Assembly: GCF_003003175.1 (NCBI RefSeq)
Contig: NZ_PVTY01000012.1
Location: 1 to 64,000 of the forward strand
Source of the DNA: Nesterenkonia sandarakina
Lineage (GTDB): Bacteria > Actinomycetota > Actinomycetes > Actinomycetales > Micrococcaceae
Direction: 5' to 3'
Length of the DNA: 64,000 bases
Shown one piece after another: positions 1 to 9,259 of this stretch. Numbering within the stretch: the first letter of the stretch is position 1; each line of letters opens with the position of its first letter. Under the pieces are notes generated by a model. It was given only the letters and a program-made list of their open reading frames with translations, was not told the DNA's origin and ran no database searches. A program made the translations under genes and the position numbers.

Positions 1-215
1 CCATAGACCGCTTCGTTGCGGTGACGCCGGTGGCAGCGCGTGGAGTGATCCGCGATACAGCTATGAGCAGCCAGTCCCACCCCTGGTGATGCTCGATCCT
101 AGACACGCGGGAACGCTCCTGCCGAACATCCCGTCCTGCGGTAACCAACCCGCGTATATCAGTCTGACCGCGCGTCGTTTCTGACACGCTCACCGACCGA
201 TCCGCAGCGAAGCAC

Positions 216-250
216 GAGGCGCCCGCCCCCTCCACGGGGACGGGCGCCTC
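216..250 (-). terminator. Hairpin terminator of peptide ABC operon 1
   Basis: A perfect 10-base inverted repeat (GAGGCGCCCG at 216-225 and its complement at 241-250) is extended inward by a C-run pairing with a G-run. It lies 31 bases beyond the stop of the last gene of the minus-strand operon. No U-tract follows, so it is a GC-rich actinobacterial-type terminator candidate. Positions 1-215 hold no gene or other element that I can support. Confidence 0.65.
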
Positions 251-281
251 ATCCTGCCTCTTGACAAACTGCAACTACATA

Positions 282-1337
282 TCAGCTGTGCGCCGGGATG
301 ATCTTCTCGTTCTGCTGGGCGTGGTGGCAGGCGGCGAGCTGGGCGATCTGACCTCGCGAGATCAGCTCCGGCTCCTGGGTCGCGCAGATCTCGGTGGCCT
401 TCCAGCAGCGGGTGCGGAAGCGGCAGCCCGAGGGCGGGTTCGCCGGGTTCGGCGGGTCGCCCTGGAGCACGATCTGCTCACGCGCCCCACGCAGGGTCGG
501 ATCCGGCAGCGGCACGGCGGAGAGCAGCGCCTGGGTGTAGGGGTGCGCCGGGCCGGTGTAGATCTCGTCCTGGGTGCCCAGCTCCGCGAGCTTGCCCAGG
601 TACATGACCCCGACCCGGTCGGAGATGTGCCGGACCACCGAGAGGTCGTGGGCGATGAAGATGTAGCTGAGCCCGAACTCCTTCTGCAGGTCGTCGAGCA
701 GGTTCATCACCTGCGCCTGGACCGAGACGTCCAGAGCCGAGACGGGTTCGTCGCAGATGATCACGTCGGGGTTCAGGGCCAGGCCGCGGGCGATCCCGAT
801 GCGCTGACGCTGTCCGCCGGAGAACTGGTGCGGGTAGCGGTTGATGTGCTCGGGGTTCAGACCGACCAGGTCCAGGAGCTCCTTGACCCGGTTGCGGATA
901 CCCTGTCTGGGCTTCTCCTCCGGGTGCAGCTTGAACGGCTCGGCGATGATGTCACCGACCGACATGCGCGGGTTCAGCGAGGTGTAGGGGTCCTGGAAGA
1001 TGATCTGGATCTTGCGCCGCAGCCGGCGCAGCTCATCGCCTTTGACTGAGAGGAAGTCCTCGCCGCGGAACTTCACGGTCCCGGCGTCGGGCTCCTCCAG
1101 GCGCATCAGCAGCTTCGCCAGGGTGGACTTCCCGCAGCCGGACTCCCCGACGATGCCGAGGGTCTCGCCCTCGCGCAGGTTGAAGCTCACCCCGTCGACG
1201 GCCTTGACGGCTCCGACCTTGCGCTGGAACACGATGCCCTGGGTGATCGGGAAGTGCTTGACCAGGCCGTCGACCTCGAGCACCGAAGGTTTGTCGGCGA
1301 ACGGGTCCACAGCGGCAGTGGGAACAGACAGGCTCAT
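282..1337 (-). CDS. Peptide ABC transporter ATPase (OppF/DppF-like)
   Basis: Cytoplasmic ATPase subunit of an oligopeptide/dipeptide importer. The 351-residue protein carries Walker A (GESGCGKST, about residue 66), a Q-loop ([13 protein letters not shown]), the signature FSGGQRQR, Walker B (VIICDEP) and the C-terminal oligopeptide-transporter extension ([12 protein letters not shown], then a Cys-containing GCRFRTRC segment that in OppD/OppF-family proteins binds an Fe-S cluster). Its length is normal for OppF. It is the last gene of a five-gene operon, and its ATG overlaps the stop of the preceding OppD-like gene (ATGA), which implies translational coupling and 1:1 stoichiometry of the two ATPases. 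The family is certain; the substrate is not visible. Confidence 0.93.
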   Translation of the reverse strand: MSLSVPTAAVDPFADKPSVLEVDGLVKHFPITQGIVFQRKVGAVKAVDGVSFNLREGETLGIVGESGCGKSTLAKLLMRLEEPDAGTVKFRGEDFLSVKGDELRRLRRKIQIIFQDPYTSLNPRMSVGDIIAEPFKLHPEEKPRQGIRNRVKELLDLVGLNPEHINRYPHQFSGGQRQRIGIARGLALNPDVIICDEPVSALDVSVQAQVMNLLDDLQKEFGLSYIFIAHDLSVVRHISDRVGVMYLGKLAELGTQDEIYTGPAHPYTQALLSAVPLPDPTLRGAREQIVLQGDPPNPANPPSGCRFRTRCWKATEICATQEPELISRGQIAQLAACHHAQQNEKIIPAHS

Positions 1338-2437
1338 TCTGGTGCCTCCTCAGAGCCGGCGATCATCCCGGCGCCGGTGGGTGATGGGCGCCGGGTGCGG
1401 GTGGCGGTGCCGGCGTAGACGTCCTCGGCGTAGTGGCATGCCGAGAGGTGGCCCTCGGCGACGAGCCGCAGCTCGGGGCGTTCCGTGGTGCAGCGGTCGG
1501 TGGCGAACTCGCAGCGCGGATTGAACGGGCAGCCCGAGGGCATGTCCGTCAGCGACGGCGGAAGTCCGGAGATCGCGCGCAGGCGCCCGCCCTCGTCGTC
1601 GATCCTGGGGATGGAGTTCAGCAGCCCCTGGGTGTAGGGGTGTCCCGGCTTCCCATAGATCTCGTAGACGTCGGCCGCCTCCATCACCCGTCCGGAGTAC
1701 ATCACGGCGATCTTGTCCGCCACGTCGGCGACCACACCGAGGTCATGGGTGATCAGGATCAGGCCCATGTTGAACTCGGTCTGCAGATCCTTCAGCAGCC
1801 GCATCACCTGGGCCTGGACGGTGACGTCCAGCGCGGTGGTGGGCTCATCGGCGATCAGCACATCGGGGTCCAGGGCGATGGCCATCGCGATCATGATGCG
1901 CTGGCGCATGCCGCCGGAGAACTGGTGCGGGAAGTCTCCGGCACGCTCCTCGGCGCCGGGGATCCCCACGCGCTGCATCATCTCCACGGCCTTGGCCCTG
2001 GCCTCCTTGCGCTTCATCCCGCGGTGGACGCGGAACATCTCGGCGATCTGCCAGCCGACCGGCAGCACCGGGTTCAGCGAGGACAGCGCGTCCTGGAAGA
2101 TCATCGCGATCTTGCGGCCGCGCAGCTTCCGCCGCGACTCCTCGTCCATGGTCAGCAGGTCCTCGCCGCGGTAGCGGATCTCGCCGCCGGCGATGCGACC
2201 GGGCGGCATGTCGAGGATGCCCATGATGGTCTGCGCGGTCACGGACTTGCCGGAGCCGGACTCGCCCAGGATCGCGAGGGTCTCCCCCGCGTGCAGGGTG
2301 AAGTTCAGTCCGTTGATCGCCTTGGCGACGCCGGCCTTGGTGCGGAACTCCACCTGAAGGTCCTTGACCTCCAGCAGGGGCGCGTCACCGGGCCGGGTTC
2401 CCGGGGTGAACCCGGTCGAGGTCTGGGATTCAGTCAT
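1334..2437 (-). CDS. Peptide ABC transporter ATPase (OppD/DppD-like)
   Basis: Second ATPase of importer 1. Walker A (GESGSGKS, about residue 62), Q-loop ([13 protein letters not shown]), signature FSGGMRQR, Walker B (VLIADEP) and the OppD C-terminal region (GHPYTQGLL and a GCPFNPRC Cys motif) are all present. I place the start at the ATG giving [10 protein letters not shown]. It leaves a 13-base gap after the upstream permease stop, whereas the longer frame would begin inside that permease. The protein is then 367 residues, normal for OppD, and should pair with the OppF-like product next to it under the two permeases. Confidence 0.93.
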   Translation of the reverse strand: MTESQTSTGFTPGTRPGDAPLLEVKDLQVEFRTKAGVAKAINGLNFTLHAGETLAILGESGSGKSVTAQTIMGILDMPPGRIAGGEIRYRGEDLLTMDEESRRKLRGRKIAMIFQDALSSLNPVLPVGWQIAEMFRVHRGMKRKEARAKAVEMMQRVGIPGAEERAGDFPHQFSGGMRQRIMIAMAIALDPDVLIADEPTTALDVTVQAQVMRLLKDLQTEFNMGLILITHDLGVVADVADKIAVMYSGRVMEAADVYEIYGKPGHPYTQGLLNSIPRIDDEGGRLRAISGLPPSLTDMPSGCPFNPRCEFATDRCTTERPELRLVAEGHLSACHYAEDVYAGTATRTRRPSPTGAGMIAGSEEAPE

Positions 2438-2450
2438 GAGATCCAGCCCT

Positions 2451-3395
2451 TCACTTCTTGGATTTGGGATCAAGGGCGTCGCGGATGGCGTCGCCCATGG
2501 TCATGAATGCGAACACGGTGAGTCCCACGAAGATCACCGGGAAGAGCAGCAGGTGCGGCACGGTCTGCAGGAACGGCTGTGCGTCCGAGAGCTGGAGGCC
2601 CCAGGAGATGGCAGGCAGCTGCAGGCCCACGCCGAGGAAGGTCAGCGTCGCCTCCGCGCCGATGATGATGCCGGTGAACACCGTGGCGTAGCCGATCACC
2701 GGTCCCAGCGAGTTCGGCAGGATGTGCCGGCGCATGATGGTGATCGGACCGGCGCCCAGGGCCCGGGCGGCGAGCACGAACTCGGAGTTGACCACTGAGA
2801 TCACCGAGCCGCGCATCAGGCGCGTCATGGTGGGCCACATGAAGATGATCAGCACGAAGGCCACTTCGCGCACGCCGCGGGACTCCAACACGTTGAGGAA
2901 GACCAGCGCACCCAGGATATAGGGCACGGCGAAGACCATGTCGGTGATGCGGGAGATCACGGCGTCGACCCAGGAGCCGAAGTAGCCGGCGACCAGGCCC
3001 AGGACCACGGCGATGATGAAGGTGCCGATGGCCACGATGAAGCCGACGGCGATGGAGTTCCGTGCGCCGTAGATGACGCGGCTGTAGTAGTCGCAGCCCT
3101 GCACGTCGGTGCCGAACCAGTGCTCGGCGGAGGGCGACTGTCGGCTGCGTCCCAGCAGGCACTCGCGCGGATCGTTGTTGGTGAACAGCTGCGGGAAGAG
3201 CGCCATGCCCAGGAAGAGCACCAGCAGGACCGCGGAGACGATGAACCAGGGGTTCCTCCGCAGCGAGCGCCAGGCATCGGCGAGCAGGCTGGCTTCCTCG
3301 ACCTTCTTGGTCTTGGACGTGGCGGAGCCTCCGACGGGCTCGATCGTCGAGTCGATCGGCTCCACCCGGGCTTCGGGGCGGTGTATCTCACTCAT
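2451..3395 (-). CDS. Peptide ABC transporter permease (DppC/OppC-like)
   Basis: Inner-membrane permease of the BPD_transp_1 family. A roughly 50-residue cytoplasmic N-terminus precedes TM1 (near PWFIVSAVLLVLFLGMALF). The typical OppC segment around a periplasmic HWFGTD motif (SAEHWFGTDVQG) follows, then five more hydrophobic segments and the EAA loop (ALGAGPITIMRRHILPN) that docks on the ATPase. The start giving MSEIHRPEAR is chosen because it overlaps the upstream permease stop by 8 bases, a typical coupling. The product is 314 residues. It should form a heterodimer with the DppB-like protein encoded just upstream. Confidence 0.92.
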   Translation of the reverse strand: MSEIHRPEARVEPIDSTIEPVGGSATSKTKKVEEASLLADAWRSLRRNPWFIVSAVLLVLFLGMALFPQLFTNNDPRECLLGRSRQSPSAEHWFGTDVQGCDYYSRVIYGARNSIAVGFIVAIGTFIIAVVLGLVAGYFGSWVDAVISRITDMVFAVPYILGALVFLNVLESRGVREVAFVLIIFMWPTMTRLMRGSVISVVNSEFVLAARALGAGPITIMRRHILPNSLGPVIGYATVFTGIIIGAEATLTFLGVGLQLPAISWGLQLSDAQPFLQTVPHLLLFPVIFVGLTVFAFMTMGDAIRDALDPKSKK

Positions 3396-4314
3396 AACGG
3401 ATCCTTGGGTCGAGAAGGCCATAGAGGAGATCAACGATCAGGTTGATCACCACGAAGAAGAGCACGAAGAGGGTCACGATGCCGACGACGACGGTGCCCT
3501 CCTGCCCCTGGATGGAGGCGAAGACCTGCTGGCCCAGCCCGGGGAGGTTGAAGATGGTCTCCACGATGATCGACCCGCCCAGCATGCTGGCCAGATCGGC
3601 GCCGATGAAGGTGACCGCGGGGATCAGCGAGTTGCGCAGTCCGTGCCGGGTGATCACCCGGGTCTGTTTCATGCCCTTGGCGGTGGCGGTGCGGACGTAG
3701 TCCGACTTCAGCGCGTCGAGCAGCTCACTGCGCACCAGTCGGGCCAGGATGCCGGTGGACACGGCGGCCATGGTCAGCGCAGGCAGGATGTAGCTGCTGA
3801 TGCCGTTGTTCACGCCCGCGATCGGGAACCAGCCCAGATTGAGGCCGAAGATCAGCTGCAGCAGGAAGCCGATCACCAGCGTGGGCAGGGCCACCATGGT
3901 CACGGTGGAGACCTGGACGAATCGATCGAAGAACCGGTCGCGGTAGAGAGCGGCGAGGATGCCGGCGATGATGCCCATGATCGTCTGGATCACGAGCGTC
4001 ACGAGTGCGAGCGTGGCGGTGACCGGCAGGCGCTGCTCGATGATGTCGGTCACCGGGCGGCCGTTGAAGGTCGAGCCGAAGTCCAGAGCGGTCACGATGC
4101 CCCAGATGTACTTGAAGTACTGGATCAGGAACGGGTCATCCAGGTTGTACTGCTCGCGCAGCGTCTCCCTGACGGCATCGCTCATCGGGCGATCTCCGGC
4201 CAGTGCCCGAATCGGGTCACCGGGAATGGCGAACACCAGTGCATAGACGATCAACGTGGAGATGAGGATGACCGGGATGAACTGGAGCAGACGCCGAATG
4301 ATATAGCGGGTCAT
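3388..4314 (-). CDS. Peptide ABC transporter permease (DppB/OppB-like)
   Basis: 308-residue permease. It begins with the family hallmark MTRYIIRRLLQFIPV and TM1, then a periplasmic loop with DDPFLIQYFKYIWG and DFGSTFNGRPV (the GSS-type motif of DppB proteins), and five further TM segments. The EAA loop reads TATAKGMKQTRVITRHGLRNS, and the end is LLDPRIRYE, as in most DppB proteins. The length is standard, unlike the 507-residue homologue in the neighbouring operon. It is the first permease after the binding protein, separated from it by a hairpin-containing 198-base gap. Confidence 0.93.
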   Translation of the reverse strand: MTRYIIRRLLQFIPVILISTLIVYALVFAIPGDPIRALAGDRPMSDAVRETLREQYNLDDPFLIQYFKYIWGIVTALDFGSTFNGRPVTDIIEQRLPVTATLALVTLVIQTIMGIIAGILAALYRDRFFDRFVQVSTVTMVALPTLVIGFLLQLIFGLNLGWFPIAGVNNGISSYILPALTMAAVSTGILARLVRSELLDALKSDYVRTATAKGMKQTRVITRHGLRNSLIPAVTFIGADLASMLGGSIIVETIFNLPGLGQQVFASIQGQEGTVVVGIVTLFVLFFVVINLIVDLLYGLLDPRIRYE

Positions 4315-4457
4315 TGCTGTCCTTGTGGGTGCGGGCGGTGGCGCGGGTGCGCCGAGCGTCTATCTCGGCGGAGAGGTCTTCTCCACAGCCGAGGGCGACG
4401 CCGCGATCAATGATAGGGAGTCGTTCGGGAATTCCAGGAATCCACCGGCCGACATGC

Positions 4458-4499
4458 CAGAGGCGCGGCCTGCACGTTTTCACGCAGACCGCGCCTCTG
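4458..4499 (-). terminator. Hairpin after binding-protein gene of operon 1
   Basis: Two 16-base arms (4458-4473 and 4484-4499) pair with a single G-U and enclose a 10-base loop. The hairpin sits 13 bases beyond the binding-protein stop and before the permease gene, with no U-tract. In this position such hairpins usually act as partial terminators or as 3'-end stabilisers that give excess binding protein over permease. That role is inferred. Confidence 0.7.
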
Positions 4500-4512
4500 A
4501 CTGGTACCAGGA

Positions 4513-6153
4513 TTACTCCTGGGTCACCACCACCTGCTCGAGGCGGGTGAAGGTGGCCTGATCCATGAAGAGGGACTCTCCATCGATCCGGTCGCTGTGC
4601 ACCACCTGGTAGTTGGTGAACCACATCGGGATGACCGGCATGTCCTCCAGGAGGATCGCCTCGGCGTCGGTGTAGAGCCCGGCTGCGGCGTCGGGATCGG
4701 TCTCGGCGTTGGCCTGGCTGATCAGGGCATCGAACTCCTCGGAGGAGTAGTCCGCGTAGTTCGACGACGCTCCGGTGGAATAGATCGGCTCCATCGCATA
4801 CTGCGCGCTGGGGTAGGACAGCGTCCAGCCCAGGCGGTACGGTCCGGTGATCGCCTCTTCGTCATGCAGACCGAGGTACTGAGCGAACTCGAGGGACTCG
4901 AAGGTGATGTCCTCGATGCCGAGGTTGTCGCGCCACTGGTTGGCCACAGCCTCGACCCAGTCCTCGTGACCTGCGCCGGAGTTGAAGTAGACGGTCAGCT
5001 CTTCCGGGCCGCCGGCCTCTTCGTAGAGGTCCGCGGCTGCCTCGGGATCGTACTGGCAGAACTCACAGGTGTTCTCGTTGCCCTCGATCAGGTCCGGGGG
5101 AATGATGTTCTCCGCCGGGGTCTGCGCGCCGTCGAAGATGTTGTCGATGATCAGTTCGCGATCGATCGCCATGGAGAGCGCGTGGCGCACATCGGCGTCC
5201 TGGAACTCCTCCTGGTAGAGCGGGAAGCCCAGGTAGGTGAAGGCCGAGGTGTCGAAGTCCTGCGCGTTGTCGCCGAAGTCGGCTTCCACGGTGGTGCGGC
5301 GGTTCGGCGGTGCGGCGTCGAGGATGTCGAGGTTGCCGGCCTGGACGTCCAGGTACGCGGTGTCGACCTCGGAGTAGATGCGCCATTCGATGCGCTCGGG
5401 AAGGCCGGGGTTCTCCCCGGCCCAGTCCTCGAAGCGGTTCACGGCGATCTGCTGGTCGTGCTCCCACTCGCCGTCCATCATGTAGCGACCGTTGCCGACC
5501 GGGGCCTGCTCGAAGGCTTCGATGTCGTCGTAGGCCACCGAGGGCATCGGGTAGAACGCGGTGTAGGTCAGCATGTCGGGCAGCGGGGAGAAGGGCTCGG
5601 TGAGCTCGATCTCGAGGGTGTAGTCGTCGACTGCTCGGACGCCTTCCATCTCCTCGGCATCGCCGTCGACGACCTCCTGGTAGCCCAGGAAGTTGTCGAA
5701 GAAGTTCGCGCTCTGCTGCGCGTTGTCCGGATCCACGGCCCAGTTGTAGGTGTCCACGAAGGTCTGTGCGGTGATCGCTTCGCCGTCGTGGAAGGTCCAG
5801 TCCTCACCCAGGGTGAAGGTCCAGGTCACGTTGTCCTCGGTGTCCCAGGACTCCGCCACGCCCGCAGTGGGCTCGTAGGTGTCGAAGTCGGTCTGGGTGA
5901 GGCCGGTGAACAGCGAGCCGAGGACCCAGGAGCCGCAGACCTCGGTGGAGTTCGCGGGAACCAGGAACTGCGGTTCGCAGTTGTAGGCCGAGACGGTGCC
6001 GCCGCCTTCGACGCCTGCGGCGGCTTCGCCGTTGCCGGTGTCTCCACCGTTGTCGTCACCGCCGCCGCAGGCCGCGAGCACCAGGGCTGCGGCTGCGGAC
6101 ACGGCGACAGCGCCCGTCGCGCGAGAGCGACGGGATGTCTTGTTGACGTGCAT
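4513..6153 (-). CDS. Peptide-binding lipoprotein (SBP_bac_5) of importer 1
   Basis: Extracellular solute-binding protein of family 5 (DppA/OppA-like), 546 residues. The N-terminus has a basic region, a hydrophobic stretch and a lipobox (LVLAAC), followed by an acidic Gly-rich spacer (GGGDDNGGDTGNGE), so it is a surface-anchored lipoprotein. Family features include TWTFTLGEDWTFHDGEAITA and DVRHALSMAIDRELI. I prefer the ATG giving MHVNKTSRR, because GAGGAG lies 9 bases upstream, over a TTG two codons earlier. It heads the operon SBP-permease-permease-ATPase-ATPase. The acidic spacer and surface suit secretion in a salt-tolerant organism. The peptide specificity cannot be told. Confidence 0.93.
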   Translation of the reverse strand: MHVNKTSRRSRATGAVAVSAAAALVLAACGGGDDNGGDTGNGEAAAGVEGGGTVSAYNCEPQFLVPANSTEVCGSWVLGSLFTGLTQTDFDTYEPTAGVAESWDTEDNVTWTFTLGEDWTFHDGEAITAQTFVDTYNWAVDPDNAQQSANFFDNFLGYQEVVDGDAEEMEGVRAVDDYTLEIELTEPFSPLPDMLTYTAFYPMPSVAYDDIEAFEQAPVGNGRYMMDGEWEHDQQIAVNRFEDWAGENPGLPERIEWRIYSEVDTAYLDVQAGNLDILDAAPPNRRTTVEADFGDNAQDFDTSAFTYLGFPLYQEEFQDADVRHALSMAIDRELIIDNIFDGAQTPAENIIPPDLIEGNENTCEFCQYDPEAAADLYEEAGGPEELTVYFNSGAGHEDWVEAVANQWRDNLGIEDITFESLEFAQYLGLHDEEAITGPYRLGWTLSYPSAQYAMEPIYSTGASSNYADYSSEEFDALISQANAETDPDAAAGLYTDAEAILLEDMPVIPMWFTNYQVVHSDRIDGESLFMDQATFTRLEQVVVTQE

Positions 6154-6329
6154 ATTCAATGACTCCTCGAGAAGATGCGAGCTTTATGGGCATACGGTGA
6201 TCCACGCGAGAGTGTTGCGTGGGTCACTTGTGGGAGCGAGTTTAGCAGGGCATTTTTCAGCTGTGTTTCAGGTTTCGCCCATATAACTGTGATTCTTGTG
6301 CTACTCGACCCCGATGTCTGGATCCGTTG

Positions 6330-8093
6330 TCAGGCCAGCGCGGCGAGCAGCCGTTGCCGCTCTGTCCGCCGTCGTGCCTGCACCTCGGGGTTCGGCACCG
6401 GCGCTGCCGCCAGCAGCTGCTGGGTATAGGACTCCTTGGCGTGTCGCAGCACCTGATCAGTGGTTCCCTGCTCCACGGTGCGGCCCTTCTGCATCACCAG
6501 CACCTTGTGTGCCAGCGCGTCCACCACTGCAAGGTCGTGGCTGACGAAGAGGCAGGCGAAGCCGTACTGCTGCTGGAGCTCGGAGAACAGGTCCAGCACC
6601 GCCGCCTGCACCGAGACGTCCAGAGCCGAGGTCGGCTCATCAGCGATCAGCAGCGTGGGGTTCAGGGTCAGCGCGCGCGCAATGCTGATGCGCTGACGCT
6701 GGCCGCCGGAGAGCTCGTGCGGGTACCGGTTGAGCACGCTGGAGGGAAGCCTGACGGCGTCGAGCAGCTCGCGGGCACGAGCCATCCGGGAGTTCTTGTC
6801 ACCTTCCTTGTGCACCACCATCGGCTCGGTGATGATGTCACCGATCGGGAAGCGTGGATCCAGCGAGGCGGCCGGGTCCTGGAAGACGACGCCGATCTCT
6901 CGCTTGAGCGCCTTCTTCTCCTTGGCCGGCAGGGCGGGCATGTTGGATCCGCGAACGCGCAGCTCACCTTCGGCGACGTCGAGCAGACCCAGCACCGCCT
7001 TGGCCACGGTGGACTTTCCGGAGCCTGACTCCCCCACCAGTCCCATGATCTCGCCAGGCTGGACGGTGAAGTTCAGATCATGCACGACCCGGGTGGCCTT
7101 GCGCCGGAACTTGTACTCCAGCGCGACATCTTTGGCTTCGAGCGCCGGCGGTGCGTCGCTGTCCGTGCCGGCCACGCCATTGGCAGCGCGACCGTTGGAG
7201 CGCCCATCTGGAACGCCCGTGGCCGTGCGGGAGGATGAGGAATCGCCCACTCCCCCACGTTCGGTGACGACCACCCGCTCGGACTCCAGCGAGGGGTCTC
7301 CCGCCTCACGCAGCAGCGGCATCGCCGCGAGCAGACGGCGGGTGTAGGGGTGTTCGGGGTGGCCGAGGATCGTGGCCACCGGGCCCGTCTCGACCACCTC
7401 GCCGTTGAGCATGACCACCACGCGGTCCGCCATGTCAGCGACCACACCCATGTTGTGGGTGATCAGCAGGATGCCGGTGTTCAGCTCGTCCTTGAGCTCG
7501 CGCAGCAGATCGAGGATCTCGGCCTGCACGGTGACGTCCAGAGCGGTGGTGGGCTCATCGGCGATGATCACCTTCGGCCCGCAGGCGATGGCCATCGCGA
7601 TCACGATGCGCTGCCGCTGCCCGCCGGAGAACTGGTGCGGGTACTGCTTGATCTTGGTCCGGGCATCCGGGATGCCCACCCGTTCCAGCAGCGCGATGGA
7701 CTTCTCCAGGGCCTCCCCGCCAAAGGCGACGTCGTGGACCTGGAGCGCTTCGACCAGCTGATCCGAGACGCGCAGCACCGGGTTGAGCGCGGTCATGGGT
7801 TCCTGGAAGACCATGCTGATGTCGGAGCCGCGCAGCCGGCGCAGCTCGGCGGTGGACATCGTGAGCACGCTCTTGCCTTCAAGCAGGACCTCACCGTTCA
7901 CGGTGGCGTTCTCGGGCAGCAGCCCCATCGCGGTCGAGGAGGTGACGGACTTGCCCGACCCGGATTCACCCACGACGGCGACGACCTCACCGGGCATGAC
8001 GTCGAAGGAGACGCCCTTGACCGCGTCCACGTCACCGAATTCGGTGGCGAAGCTGACACGGATGTCCTTATAGCTCAGCACTGGTTCGGGCAT
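6330..8093 (-). CDS. Fused double-ATPase of peptide ABC transporter 2
   Basis: 587 residues containing two complete ABC ATPase domains in tandem: an OppD-like half (Walker A GESGSGKS near residue 41, signature FSGGQRQR, Walker B VIIADEP) and an OppF-like half (Walker [10 protein letters not shown] near residue 356, signature LSGGQRQR, Walker B LLIADEP). They are joined by a low-complexity Ser/Arg/Gly linker at roughly residues 280-315. One polypeptide therefore replaces the two ATPases of importer 1. Its ATG overlaps the upstream permease stop by one base (TGATG). It is the last gene of operon 2. No convincing hairpin terminator follows in 6160-6329, a gap that also must contain the promoter of operon 1. 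Confidence 0.93.
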   Translation of the reverse strand: MPEPVLSYKDIRVSFATEFGDVDAVKGVSFDVMPGEVVAVVGESGSGKSVTSSTAMGLLPENATVNGEVLLEGKSVLTMSTAELRRLRGSDISMVFQEPMTALNPVLRVSDQLVEALQVHDVAFGGEALEKSIALLERVGIPDARTKIKQYPHQFSGGQRQRIVIAMAIACGPKVIIADEPTTALDVTVQAEILDLLRELKDELNTGILLITHNMGVVADMADRVVVMLNGEVVETGPVATILGHPEHPYTRRLLAAMPLLREAGDPSLESERVVVTERGGVGDSSSSRTATGVPDGRSNGRAANGVAGTDSDAPPALEAKDVALEYKFRRKATRVVHDLNFTVQPGEIMGLVGESGSGKSTVAKAVLGLLDVAEGELRVRGSNMPALPAKEKKALKREIGVVFQDPAASLDPRFPIGDIITEPMVVHKEGDKNSRMARARELLDAVRLPSSVLNRYPHELSGGQRQRISIARALTLNPTLLIADEPTSALDVSVQAAVLDLFSELQQQYGFACLFVSHDLAVVDALAHKVLVMQKGRTVEQGTTDQVLRHAKESYTQQLLAAAPVPNPEVQARRRTERQRLLAALA

Positions 8094-9259
8094 CAGGAGT
8101 CCCTCTTCTCATCGGTCGGGTCGTAGCCGAGGTCCGGCCCGTGGTCCGTCATTCCGGCAGGTGGCTGCATCTGGGTGGGACCGCCGGAGAGCTCGGTGAC
8201 CTGCTTGCCGGACCGCTCCTCCGCGGTGGCCTGGCCCAGCAGCCCGAAGGCCGTCCGCCAGCCTGGCCTAGCCGAACCGGTGCGCTTCTGCCGCGGGTCG
8301 ATGGCGTCCCGGAGGCCGTCACCGATGAAGTTCACGCTCAGCGCGATGGCGATGATGAAGAGCCCGGGGAACCAGAAGAGCCAGGGTCGGGTGGTGAAGG
8401 CGTTCTGGTTGTTCTGGATCAGTGCACCCAGCGAGGTCTCCGGGGCCTGCACGCCGAATCCGAGGTAGGACAGTGTGGTCTCGAGCAGGATCGCTGCAGC
8501 GATGGCGAAGGTGGCGTTGACCACGATCACCCCGATGCTGTTGGGCAGCATGTGCTTGAGGATGATCCGCGCCGGGTGCGCGCCCATGGCGATCGCCGCG
8601 GAGACGTATTCCTTCTCGCGCAGCGAGAGGATCTCGGCGCGCACCAGGCGGGCGGTGCCGGTCCAGGTGGCGAGGCCGATGAAGAGCGCCAGCGTGAGCG
8701 TGCCACCGGGCAGACCCTGGGCGTAGGCGCCGAAGACGGCCGCAAGCGCCAGCAGCGGCACCACGATGACCACATCGGTGATCCGCATCAGCACCGCCTC
8801 GATCCAGCCGCGGAAGTATCCGGCAAGGGCACCCACCAGCACACCGAGCACCGTGGAGGACAGCGCGACGCCCAGAGCGACCAGCAGCGACTGCTGGGTG
8901 CCGCGCATGACCATGGCGAAGTAGTCCCGTCCGATGCTGTCCTGGCCGAAGGGGTGCTCGCCGAGGAATCCGTCACGGAACATCGTCGGGACGCCGCCGT
9001 CGACGGTGAGCCCGGTGGCGAGGAAGCTCTTCGACCACCAGCCGGTCCCCTGCCCGGAGAACCCGATGGAGGTGATCGAGAGCAGGATGATGAAGATCAG
9101 CGCGGCCATGGAGACGACGGCTGGCTTATGGGCGAAGAATCTGCGCCGGACCAGCTGGCCCTGCGAGTAGGAGCGCTGGGCGCTGGCCAGCTTGGCGTCC
9201 TCCGCCTCGGTCGCGCTGCGCACGTCCTCGGGCGGGATGGGGGGTATCGACTGGCTCAT
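8093..9259 (-). CDS. Peptide ABC transporter permease (DppC-like) of importer 2
   Basis: 388-residue BPD_transp_1 permease. The cytoplasmic N-terminus is about 40 residues, TM1 is near AALIFIILLSITSIGF, a periplasmic segment carries HPFGQDSIGRD (the HxxGTD-like motif of OppC), and the EAA loop is AIAMGAHPARIILKHMLPN. After the last TM (LFIIAIALSVNFIGDGLRDAIDPR) there is an unusual cytoplasmic tail of about 70 residues, rich in Gly, Pro and charged residues, that importer 1 lacks. It starts four bases inside the upstream permease gene (ATGA). The function is clear from the family; the role of the tail is unknown. Confidence 0.92.
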   Translation of the reverse strand: MSQSIPPIPPEDVRSATEAEDAKLASAQRSYSQGQLVRRRFFAHKPAVVSMAALIFIILLSITSIGFSGQGTGWWSKSFLATGLTVDGGVPTMFRDGFLGEHPFGQDSIGRDYFAMVMRGTQQSLLVALGVALSSTVLGVLVGALAGYFRGWIEAVLMRITDVVIVVPLLALAAVFGAYAQGLPGGTLTLALFIGLATWTGTARLVRAEILSLREKEYVSAAIAMGAHPARIILKHMLPNSIGVIVVNATFAIAAAILLETTLSYLGFGVQAPETSLGALIQNNQNAFTTRPWLFWFPGLFIIAIALSVNFIGDGLRDAIDPRQKRTGSARPGWRTAFGLLGQATAEERSGKQVTELSGGPTQMQPPAGMTDHGPDLGYDPTDEKRDS